In this document: piece by piece, positions 54,716 through 62,738 of the stretch
Position numbering within the stretch: position 1 is the stretch's first letter
How the letters are laid out: each line of letters starts with the position of its first letter
From: Acinetobacter guillouiae CIP 63.46
GTDB lineage: Bacteria; Pseudomonadota; Gammaproteobacteria; Pseudomonadales; Moraxellaceae
DNA length: 64,000 nt
Reading direction: 5' to 3'
Assembly (NCBI RefSeq): GCF_000368145.1
Contig: NZ_KB849286.1
Span: 1 to 64,000 of the forward strand
Position numbers and translations under genes: made by a program
The notes under the pieces: generated by a model
Database searches by the model: none
What the model was told of the DNA's origin: nothing
What the model saw: the letters and a program-made list of their open reading frames with translations, nothing else

Positions 54716-56759
54716 CTCGATTCACCCGTTCAACCTTAATTGCTTGATTGGTAATTGCATGAGTGAATGAGACAGAAACAGCATCAACTATGCCCCACCA
54801 ACTCCCATTAAAACCGATCAATTCACCTGGCGAACATTCACCGATTTCAGCACTATTCGGCATCGCGATACTGTGTGTTTCAACCATTCCCGCTTTTGCT
54901 AACTCAGCTTTCCCAAACACACCCATGCTATCCACTGTAAATAATGGGTTATTCACTGTTTCAAGCAAAATATCTGCTGAGGTACCAGAGCGTTTAACTT
55001 GGCCAGTATTGCCATTTCGATCATTACTCAGTGTAATACCGTTATAGTCTGGATAGAGCTCATAGTCAGTCGATAAATCAGTGACTATACTTTCGGGAAT
55101 TAAGCGATCGTAATCATTCAAAATCACGTTATCCCAAAAGGTTTTTTTGTACTTCGGTTTGATCGTGAGCTTATTACCGGCTTTCTCACTGTATACAAAA
55201 CCTCCTGCACTTTCTGCTAACATTTTAATGACGGCAATCGGTGTTTGATTGGAATAACTTAAACTGTTGATTGGAACAATCCAACCCAGTGCATCAACCA
55301 GTTTCCAATTCAATTCTGCTTGATTATTCACACGATCTAACTCAGCTTGAGCTAACTGTACTGAGGTTCTTTCATTCTCCTGTAAATAGGTTCTTGTGGG
55401 GGCGTATGGCGCATCGAGTAAAGCGGATTGACTGCGCCCGGATAAGGTATATGTGATATAACCGAACTTTTGAGATCTGCTGCGGTTTTCAAGTAACATG
55501 TGATGTTCATGACCATTCACCATAATTTTTAAAATCACAGGTTGAGCATTAATTGGCTCAAGTTTACTGATTTCACTATTTGGAACGGTCAAACTATATG
55601 ACCAACACCACCGACTGCGATCGCTACTATAATTGCCATCTAGTACGTTGATATTTTCACCATTATCTAACCGCGTTACAGATAATTCATTCACGATGTA
55701 CCACCAATTCTTATTGCTGATTTCAGGAAATTGCGGTTTCTGAGGATCAGATAAACATTTATCAGGTTCAAAATTTAAATGAGCTTTTAGGCGATCAACT
55801 TCATCAGTGGTGCAACAGAAATTGAGCCTAATACTTTTCTTATCCCAGCCCTGTGGTGTAATTTCTTCAGGCTTTGGCCAAGGCTGAATTGCATGTTTTC
55901 GATAATGAATTGATTTCGCTTTTTCCCATGGAATTGCGTCTGTTGTTATGAACTCTAAGCCTTGATCAGCAATGAATTGATAACGTTTTTCAAACACATG
56001 AGCGACTTCATGTGAGTATCGAATCATCTTGTTCTTTCGAACCAATTCAACCCAATCAAAAATTGCACGAATCTTGAGTTTTTTGGATTCTTCAAAAACT
56101 AAATTTTGAGTAATGAAAGCTAGTTTATTTTCTTGCCAAACAAAGCCTGAAACACCTCTCAAAGTCACAGCCTGTTCATATACAGCACGTACAGCCCTAT
56201 GCAGATTCAAGCCTTTGTCAAAACGATTGAACGGCTGAATACTTTGAGTTATACCAGATTCAAACTGAAGCCCATTTTGATGCGAGCGAATATAAGGATC
56301 TGACCAAACTAAACCAATTGAATTACTTAAAATTCTTGCCCGACACTGAAATGGATAAAGACTTTCACCAAACACCCCACGATTAAAATTTATATCAAAA
56401 CGTGCATTTGATTCGGATTTAAAACTTGTTTGGATGGTGCTTTGCAGACTACAAAAGCGATCAATGATGACCGCATCTATAGCAGCATTGAATGCAGTTT
56501 TTACATTACTATCAATTGTTGAAGCGTCACCCACCGCACCCGTTATATAGCTTTCTAAGCGTGTCGATATAACTGAAGAAAGCGCATTATAGTCGTAAGT
56601 CTGAGCTTGCATTTTGGCAATGAAAGCTGTGTTTATAACGGCTTCTAATGACGCTGTTTCTGCATTCTCTGCTCCGAAATTTAATGCTGTAGATCCTGTC
56701 GCAAGATCTTTAAATTTCAGGTCGACATGGTGAATCTTTGGAGGTGTATAGTTAGACAC
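54708..56759 (-). CDS. Phage tail or baseplate protein (683 aa)
   Basis: Large structural protein. The N-terminal 140 residues are helical. A beta-rich part follows with repeated FxFxxxL-type strands, and a C-terminal hub-like part contains KLVDALGWIVPINSLSYSNQ and SAGGFVYSEKAGNKLTIKPK. The last portion resembles the hub domain of tail-tip proteins. Its place at the distal end of the tail operon fits a tail-tip or receptor-contact role. The family is not named here because no diagnostic motif is certain. Confidence 0.7.
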   Translation of the reverse strand: MSNYTPPKIHHVDLKFKDLATGSTALNFGAENAETASLEAVINTAFIAKMQAQTYDYNALSSVISTRLESYITGAVGDASTIDSNVKTAFNAAIDAVIIDRFCSLQSTIQTSFKSESNARFDINFNRGVFGESLYPFQCRARILSNSIGLVWSDPYIRSHQNGLQFESGITQSIQPFNRFDKGLNLHRAVRAVYEQAVTLRGVSGFVWQENKLAFITQNLVFEESKKLKIRAIFDWVELVRKNKMIRYSHEVAHVFEKRYQFIADQGLEFITTDAIPWEKAKSIHYRKHAIQPWPKPEEITPQGWDKKSIRLNFCCTTDEVDRLKAHLNFEPDKCLSDPQKPQFPEISNKNWWYIVNELSVTRLDNGENINVLDGNYSSDRSRWCWSYSLTVPNSEISKLEPINAQPVILKIMVNGHEHHMLLENRSRSQKFGYITYTLSGRSQSALLDAPYAPTRTYLQENERTSVQLAQAELDRVNNQAELNWKLVDALGWIVPINSLSYSNQTPIAVIKMLAESAGGFVYSEKAGNKLTIKPKYKKTFWDNVILNDYDRLIPESIVTDLSTDYELYPDYNGITLSNDRNGNTGQVKRSGTSADILLETVNNPLFTVDSMGVFGKAELAKAGMVETHSIAMPNSAEIGECSPGELIGFNGSWWGIVDAVSVSFTHAITNQAIKVERVNRDE

Positions 56760-56770
56760 ATGCTCACCTC

Positions 56771-57163
56771 TTAAACATTCGGCTTAAACACAATCGAGTT
56801 CAACATTAAAGTGCTACCCTGTATTAGTCCCGGATTATTTAAGCTAATATCTGTTCCCACTTCAAAATCAGCAACAGCTTTCCCTGCACCATTGAATAAA
56901 CGTGCCCATATCGCTGTGCCATTTTTAACGACTACAGAAGCATCAGTTTGATGAAGCTCAATGCTGTCAGCATTCATTTTTTTAAAGCAAGGCTTAGGCA
57001 AAGTTAGAATAACCAAGCGAGTTGTATTATCTGCAGCAATATCTAAAGATTCGGGTTTAGAACTGCTATAAAAAACAAAGGTAGCATTTGCGCTACCTTG
57101 ATCGATGTAAGTTGCTAATGCTTGCAATTGTGCAAGACTCGCTGCAATGGATGGGATAATCAT
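56771..57163 (-). CDS. Phage structural protein (130 aa)
   Basis: Protein with an N-terminal helix (SIAASLAQLQALATYIDQG) and a beta-rich remainder (ATFVFYSSSKPESLDIA, then GTAIWARLFNGAGKAVADFE). It shares a base with the stop of the upstream gene. The family is not recognised; a small tail component is likely. Confidence 0.65.
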   Translation of the reverse strand: MIIPSIAASLAQLQALATYIDQGSANATFVFYSSSKPESLDIAADNTTRLVILTLPKPCFKKMNADSIELHQTDASVVVKNGTAIWARLFNGAGKAVADFEVGTDISLNNPGLIQGSTLMLNSIVFKPNV

Positions 57164-57483
57164 CAGCTCACCTTATCCTGTACTGCAATATTGTATTCGC
57201 CTGCTGGATCTACAGCCAAAACATAACTTTTAGAATCACTTTGCCCAAAGAGTAAATATGAGCCGTCACTTTTAGAATGTGCTCGACTCAACAACTCACC
57301 CGTAATTCGATTATAAGCCCGTACTGGACAAGCAATAGGAACGTTTAATTTCGTGGTTATCCCCTTAATTAAAATGTTCGCCTTATGCGCCAATGCTTTG
57401 GGTGAAAACTCACCATTCAAGATTTTAAAAGACGGTCTTGTGCCGACTTGGCTAAACTCACTTTCTCCAAACAAAATTTTCAT
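57163..57483 (-). CDS. Phage protein with a carboxypeptidase-regulatory-like domain
   Basis: Protein of 106 residues. The second half, CPVRAYNRITGELLSRAHSK then SDGSYLLFG and YVLAVDP, has the layout of a small carboxypeptidase-regulatory-like (Ig-fold) domain, common in tail and adhesion proteins. It begins 3 bases after the upstream stop. The precise role is unknown. Confidence 0.65.
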   Translation of the reverse strand: MKILFGESEFSQVGTRPSFKILNGEFSPKALAHKANILIKGITTKLNVPIACPVRAYNRITGELLSRAHSKSDGSYLLFGQSDSKSYVLAVDPAGEYNIAVQDKVS

Positions 57484-57486
57484 GCT

Positions 57487-58704
57487 TTAACCTCCATCAT
57501 AAATGGTGAAAAATAGCATTCCCAAAACGCCCCCAGTATTTGAGCGCATCCGGCAACCGATATATGCTTTATTCGGTTCAGAGAAAATTGCATAATTCGC
57601 AGTTGAGGTCGCATCATTCACACATGCTTGTACCAAAGGTAATGCATCCATGATGAAACCATCAGGATCGGCAAAATAAATGGGTGAAAGTATATATCCT
57701 TCAGTTGGATCTGATTTAATTGAATTGGCTGCAGAACCGGAAATGACATTACCAAAACCGCTAATCAAACGGCTGTAACGTGTGTTTACTAAAGCCCCAG
57801 AATACCCTGTCATTGCAGCAACTTCTACTCTGCTGGTATCTGAGAGCGGTGTTCCAATAGACATGTAATCATTAAACGTTGCAGCATGATTCGAAGCGCA
57901 GAGAAATGGTTTAGCCAATCCCTTATGCTGAGTCACACCAAAACAATAAGGAGATTCAAAAATTTGACCTAGAGTTAAACTGTTAATTAAATAAAAACTA
58001 TCTTTTGTACCAATAAGCACCCAAGGTCGATTACCATTTGGTGGTGGCTGATTTTCTGATGTATATGTGGTGTAAGCTGCATCATTAACTACTGCATAAC
58101 GCCATTTGAACCAACCATTATAACCGCCTTCTCCTGTCCAATTTCTATTTTGCTTTGTCGGGTCAAATGGTGCTTGATTGCCAGTCAGATCATCAATGCC
58201 AATGCAAGAATCTAAAATCCCGACCTTGGCAAATTTTGCATAATTGGTGTTATAAACAGGATCTAAACTATTATCTACCCTTAAAAAATAAGGGTTCGCT
58301 GTTCTGTCTTTTGCACTATAGACCGCTTTTTGTGTGCCTGAAAATGGTTTGGTCCATCCTAAGGATGCCAATTTACAAGAGATAGTCCCAGTAGCAATTA
58401 AATCTGGTGAATTGACTACAAATTCAATCGTGTTTGATGTCAAACCTAAAACTTTATGTTCACCGTTAAAAATCTGTTGTTCTGCATTAGATATTTCAAC
58501 AACTTGAAATTGCTGAAGGTTATGACTTGTTCCAAAAGTTGCCGTTGCTACTCCATCTTTTACCAACAGTGTTGAAACCAATTGAGAGCCCATGCCTGTG
58601 ACCAGACAAGCATCGAGCACATCGATCATACAACCCCATGAGTTTGAGAGCTGAGGCGCATTTGTATTTCCAAAACTAAACCATTTAATATCTGTATTTG
58701 ACAT
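57487..58704 (-). CDS. Phage tail-associated hypothetical protein (405 aa)
   Basis: Soluble protein with no signal or membrane segment and no family I recognise. It begins MSNTDIKWFSFGNTNAPQL and contains WTGEGGYNGWFKWRYAVVND and RPWVLIGTKDSFYLINSL. The aromatic-rich, beta-type composition fits a virion protein that folds as a large beta domain. A terminator lies between it and the gene upstream, so it may also have its own promoter. Confidence 0.65.
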   Translation of the reverse strand: MSNTDIKWFSFGNTNAPQLSNSWGCMIDVLDACLVTGMGSQLVSTLLVKDGVATATFGTSHNLQQFQVVEISNAEQQIFNGEHKVLGLTSNTIEFVVNSPDLIATGTISCKLASLGWTKPFSGTQKAVYSAKDRTANPYFLRVDNSLDPVYNTNYAKFAKVGILDSCIGIDDLTGNQAPFDPTKQNRNWTGEGGYNGWFKWRYAVVNDAAYTTYTSENQPPPNGNRPWVLIGTKDSFYLINSLTLGQIFESPYCFGVTQHKGLAKPFLCASNHAATFNDYMSIGTPLSDTSRVEVAAMTGYSGALVNTRYSRLISGFGNVISGSAANSIKSDPTEGYILSPIYFADPDGFIMDALPLVQACVNDATSTANYAIFSEPNKAYIGCRMRSNTGGVLGMLFFTIYDGG

Positions 58705-58716
58705 TTCTTTTACTCA

Positions 58717-58739
58717 TAAAAAAACCGCCTTAGGCGGTT
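58717..58739 (-). terminator. Terminator between two tail genes
   Basis: AACCGCC-TTA-GGCGGTT with an A run on the left. It follows the stop at 58758 and precedes the next gene start at 58704, so expression of the distal tail genes can be tuned separately. Confidence 0.8.
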
Positions 58740-58757
58740 ATCAATAATTAATAGGAT

Positions 58758-60374
58758 TTATAGAATTCGGTCTATATCACCGCGTAGCATGATTTGAAAT
58801 TGATCTGTAAGCTCAGTGGGTTCAGATTGTTTAACTGTGCGAATTACCCAAACTGGATGCATGGCTGCATGCGTATCAAAAAAGATTACATTGCCATTCG
58901 CCCAACCTGTTCCCCATCCCTCTTTTTTAATTTTGAAGTAAGGTACACTTGTAACCGGGTTAATAGGTGCATTCTCGCTGTTGATGTTGCCAGTTCCGAT
59001 TTGACCTGAATACTGACCAATGATTCTAAAGTTTGTATTATCAGTAAAAACGAGTGCCCAGCGTTCTTGAATTGCGCCCTTATTCGTCATCACTAAAGGA
59101 TATAGCGCATCGTTATAACGTGCTGAAATGGGTGCACCTGTCGGCTCATCAACCCACATATTGCTCCAAGTGCCTTGTGAGAACATATTTGAATATCGAG
59201 CATACATATCGCCTACAACCATTGCAGATCCAACAATAGTATTTTTAGCCTCATAGTTATGTGTCAAAGGTTTGGTAAAAGTAATCTGCCCACTGATTTG
59301 TACATCACGAATTAAACCCATATCCTGATAACGATATTCAATGCTTAAAGGTGGAGTTAGTGCATTTACGGCGAAATCTCCATTTAATGTGACCTCACCA
59401 TAATCGTAGTCTACAACGTACATATCGAAAGGAACTTTCACGCCCTTACTGTCTTGAAGCTCACACCAAGAAATACGCTTATCGTCTAAAAGATAGGTTT
59501 TGCCCGCAATATGATCAGGCATTACCATAGATTTGGCGGCACTGACGATGCCAATATCACCAACTCGGAATATAGGTACACGACCATTCGGGGGCAAACG
59601 TGTAGCAGATAGGCCCAAAATCGAAGCATCAAGCGGAATATAGGTATAAGCCACGGCATTGTATTTCACCGAGTCCGGAACAACCCAAACAGGCACATTA
59701 ATGTACTTCTTATTCAGTTCTTCATATTCTAAAAGTACGTCATACCAGTCTTTAGCTTCAATTTTTGGTCTATTCGCTTCAGTAATTTCTGTCTTGGTAT
59801 AGAAATCAATATCTATAAAACCAGTTTCATAATTTACTGAACCATGCGCTTTTGCTGTATCCACTTTTCCCAGTTCATCAAACTGGATGGTCAAAGCACC
59901 AAATTCAACCGTACTTAATACCACTGTTACTGACGATGGGCGAATGGGTATGACAGGAATTCTAAAACTGATATGGTTTAATTCGATTGCATCAGTAGTC
60001 GTGGTCAATGACTGTAATGAAATAGCGTTACCGCTAGATGGCGTCCAAGAATCTAGTTCAACATCGCCTGTTCCATAGTTGATGGATCCTGAGCTAATTC
60101 CTGTATTTGAAGCGCTATTTATGTTTCTAAATATCACGCCATTTCGATCAACATAAACATCATTTCCCAATTTAAAACGCACTGAATTGGTCAAGACCTG
60201 TTCGCTAAACTGTGGGGTTAAATCCACTTTCAGCTTATCAGCAATAATTTGTTTTTCGTTAGGATTTAACTCAGGTGTATCTCGATATTTAATGTTGATA
60301 TTGGTCGGATAATATGATTTTAAGAGCTTTTTTTCAGATTGAATGGATTCTGTTTGTGGAGAATAGTAGCCCAT
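58758..60374 (-). CDS. Phage tail protein with INYxTG repeats (538 aa)
   Basis: Structural protein. The ATG at 60374 (MGYYSPQTESIQSEKK) is chosen because GGAG lies 6 bases upstream; an ATG at 60386 would add four residues. It contains the motif GSINYGTGDVELDSW (about 96) and GSVNYETGFIDIDFY (about 179), with a degenerate DYDYGEVTLNG near 321. These are shared with the upstream gene. The C-terminal third is unrelated. It is probably a tail baseplate or fibre component. Confidence 0.75.
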   Translation of the reverse strand: MGYYSPQTESIQSEKKLLKSYYPTNINIKYRDTPELNPNEKQIIADKLKVDLTPQFSEQVLTNSVRFKLGNDVYVDRNGVIFRNINSASNTGISSGSINYGTGDVELDSWTPSSGNAISLQSLTTTTDAIELNHISFRIPVIPIRPSSVTVVLSTVEFGALTIQFDELGKVDTAKAHGSVNYETGFIDIDFYTKTEITEANRPKIEAKDWYDVLLEYEELNKKYINVPVWVVPDSVKYNAVAYTYIPLDASILGLSATRLPPNGRVPIFRVGDIGIVSAAKSMVMPDHIAGKTYLLDDKRISWCELQDSKGVKVPFDMYVVDYDYGEVTLNGDFAVNALTPPLSIEYRYQDMGLIRDVQISGQITFTKPLTHNYEAKNTIVGSAMVVGDMYARYSNMFSQGTWSNMWVDEPTGAPISARYNDALYPLVMTNKGAIQERWALVFTDNTNFRIIGQYSGQIGTGNINSENAPINPVTSVPYFKIKKEGWGTGWANGNVIFFDTHAAMHPVWVIRTVKQSEPTELTDQFQIMLRGDIDRIL

Positions 60375-62329
60375 TATTTGCTCCATGACTCAAATACTTG
60401 ATAGGTTTTTTGATATATCAATACTTCTAAAAATGGCTTAATCAGTACAGTACCAGTTATATAGTTGATGGTCCCGTGGGTGTTGCCTAACTTGTCATTC
60501 AAATTTCCCGTTGTATCATCAACTTTTGAATCAGTTAATACCAATTCTCCCCAATGCTGGTTAAGTTGGTCTTGTAACTCCATTTTTAACTCAATACTGC
60601 CTGCTTGAAGCGCATTGCCCGTTCCTACATTAAAACTTAACTCCTGATCTGTTGATGGCGATGTAATTAAGCTTTGATTTAGAGGGAAACCACTGTTGTA
60701 ATTGATGGTAAACACCGTACCTTTTTGCGGTAATTGATTTGGAATGAATCTGCCCACGCCCGTCGCATAATTAATCTGACCTGTTGCATCACCTGTAAAC
60801 TTGCCTTGTGCATTACTCGTCGCAACTTTTTCAACATCCTCAAGTTTCCACTTCACCATTACACTATTTGCCGCTACCGCCTCACCGAGTTGAAGCTCAA
60901 AGCTTGGGCTATCAATGGTTAAGTTTGAGCGTACAAAAGTTGAAATCGGTGTACACCACAACACCAGGATATTACTCCCCACGTCCGCAAGTTCACCTGT
61001 AGTCAGCAACCATGATCCTGTTTCATAATTGATTGAGCCAGATCCAATAGACGTTGCCCCAGCTTTAAGTTGTCCAGATCCATCGTCTTTAAGTTCATAA
61101 AACTTACCTTTCACCATGAAAGATACAGAAACGCTACCAGGTGCAGGAGGCGGAATTAAAACACCTGTCCAGTTTGAACCCTGATTTGCTTGAGTGACTT
61201 TAATAGATTGGCTCTGTGTATTTTGAGTTGGTGCAGAAGCAGGTTTAAAAGATACATTTAAATTCAATGATCCTGTACCTGCTGCACTGGTCCATTGAAT
61301 TAAGCCTTTTTGATAATCAATTGTTCCGACTTGTGTACCTGAGGTTGTTTTGAGTAAGCCACCTATATCATTTACCTGTAGATTAAATAAAGTGAAGCTC
61401 ACACTTGATGGCATGATGCTTGAGCCCAAATAGAGATTTTGAGCTTCGGCAACATAGGTTGGATAACTCGCTGTAACAACCCCATCATTACCTGGCACCA
61501 ATGCTACTTTTTCACCTGCAGCATTTACATCAATGATTGAAGTTTCGCTTTGAGCACTTGGGATAATCTGAGTAAATACATCCTGGACATTGACTGTAAA
61601 CTCACCCACTTGAATTTTTTCAGTGGCTTTGGTCGAAGAATAGTATTTACCAGTATCTGCTACCAATGTCTCACGGATGATCGTTGTGGATTTTTCACCG
61701 CCATACCAACTTTTTGCAGACAAGCCAACAAAGTCTGTTTCAAGCGGATCGCTAATACTATAAGTCGCAATCTTATATTCGATTTCTTTTAACTCGATGA
61801 CAATCTTTGAAATACGAGTTTCAACTTTTAAGATACGAACATATTGCTCGTGACTATTTACCTTACCTTCATTTGAAACCAATACAATCGCATCACCAAC
61901 ATTACTTTCAGTTTCAGTGGTAAACATACAAACTTGAATCTGTTTCATGCCCTGCCAAAGCGTATCAAGTGGTGTACCTGCGATTTGCCCACCTTTAGCA
62001 AGATATGACTCAACTCTGTTTTGCGCTGATTTTCGCTCATCCGTATAACTTCCTGTGCTGAATAGCAAAGCAGATACTGCAGGATCCTTGGGTGTTTCAG
62101 AAATAAAAACTGTAGAGCCCATTAATAGATCCGTATCATTTGTCGATACAGCAGGAAAAACTTTGCGCATCGATACGTCACCCAGGGTACGGTCCAATTC
62201 TGAGACATCATTGAAGAGGTTATTACTTTGGCCATCAATAATGACCTGGCCAGAATATTTTCCGCCCCCGTTATCTGTATCGGTTAAACGTTCCGACTTA
62301 TAAATTACAATGTCTTTGGTTTCAATCAT
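60374..62329 (-). CDS. Phage tail protein with four INYxTG repeats (651 aa)
   Basis: Structural protein with an N-terminal unique part (1-290). Four related beta domains of about 85-105 residues follow. Each has an SVxVxxxL-type first strand and the signature GTIDYQKG (about 336), GSINYETG (433), GQINYATG (519) and GTINYITG (621). The ORF shares one base with the next gene start and overlaps the upstream gene by 8 bases. The domain is not one I can name; it is likely an Ig-like sandwich of a tail spike or baseplate. Confidence 0.75.
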   Translation of the reverse strand: MIETKDIVIYKSERLTDTDNGGGKYSGQVIIDGQSNNLFNDVSELDRTLGDVSMRKVFPAVSTNDTDLLMGSTVFISETPKDPAVSALLFSTGSYTDERKSAQNRVESYLAKGGQIAGTPLDTLWQGMKQIQVCMFTTETESNVGDAIVLVSNEGKVNSHEQYVRILKVETRISKIVIELKEIEYKIATYSISDPLETDFVGLSAKSWYGGEKSTTIIRETLVADTGKYYSSTKATEKIQVGEFTVNVQDVFTQIIPSAQSETSIIDVNAAGEKVALVPGNDGVVTASYPTYVAEAQNLYLGSSIMPSSVSFTLFNLQVNDIGGLLKTTSGTQVGTIDYQKGLIQWTSAAGTGSLNLNVSFKPASAPTQNTQSQSIKVTQANQGSNWTGVLIPPPAPGSVSVSFMVKGKFYELKDDGSGQLKAGATSIGSGSINYETGSWLLTTGELADVGSNILVLWCTPISTFVRSNLTIDSPSFELQLGEAVAANSVMVKWKLEDVEKVATSNAQGKFTGDATGQINYATGVGRFIPNQLPQKGTVFTINYNSGFPLNQSLITSPSTDQELSFNVGTGNALQAGSIELKMELQDQLNQHWGELVLTDSKVDDTTGNLNDKLGNTHGTINYITGTVLIKPFLEVLIYQKTYQVFESWSK

Positions 62330-62735
62330 CGTTTAACTCCAAGAATCGCATTGTGACGTTGTAATAATCATCTTCAGATACTGTTGGAAGGCCCTTAACT
62401 GGCTTGGCTTCAATTGCCCCTGCTTCATGATTAAACATAACTTTAAATTTTCGCTTGTCATGTGGGTAATCAAACTCAAGATAAAAATGCTCTTGAAGTG
62501 CTGACCAGTCCATAATTTTGCTGAGTTCACGGCGTTTCACCCACCCCATACTTGCCTCTGAAGGGATTAAAGTGATTAGACGCCCCGCCTTTTTCTTACC
62601 CTCTTGAACAATCAAAGCGCCATCAATAGCTCTATCTTGTTTTTGCTCAATAGGATTCCAATCAAATTCGTCAGACCATAAAAAACCGTTCTCTAAAAGA
62701 ACGGTTTGATTTGTCGCTTTTCGTACTAATTTCAT
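62322..62735 (-). CDS. Phage tail protein (137 aa)
   Basis: Protein with the layout of a small tail-tip/distal tail protein: a beta-rich N-terminal half (QTVLLENGFLWSDEFDWNP), then GRLITLIPSEASMGWVKRRE and a C-terminal PTVSEDDYYNVTMRFLEL. It follows the tape measure by 3 bases. A terminator-like hairpin lies inside its first codons. Its role is inferred from the position just after the tape measure. Confidence 0.75.
   Translation of the reverse strand: MKLVRKATNQTVLLENGFLWSDEFDWNPIEQKQDRAIDGALIVQEGKKKAGRLITLIPSEASMGWVKRRELSKIMDWSALQEHFYLEFDYPHDKRKFKVMFNHEAGAIEAKPVKGLPTVSEDDYYNVTMRFLELNDD
62680..62707 (-). terminator. Intrinsic-terminator-like hairpin inside the 5' end of the tail gene
   Basis: On the minus strand AAACCGTTCT-TTTAG-AGAACGGTTT, a perfect 10-bp stem, is followed by six T. 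It lies at codons 10-19 of the tail gene that starts at 62735. It could stop transcripts leaving the tape measure or attenuate the distal tail genes. Confidence 0.65.
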
Positions 62736-62738
62736 TTA

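Noticed and set aside
54708-56759. Tailspike with enzymatic depolymerase activity
   Set aside because: No pectate-lyase-type repeats, triple-helix pattern or catalytic motif was seen, so only a general tail-protein call is given.
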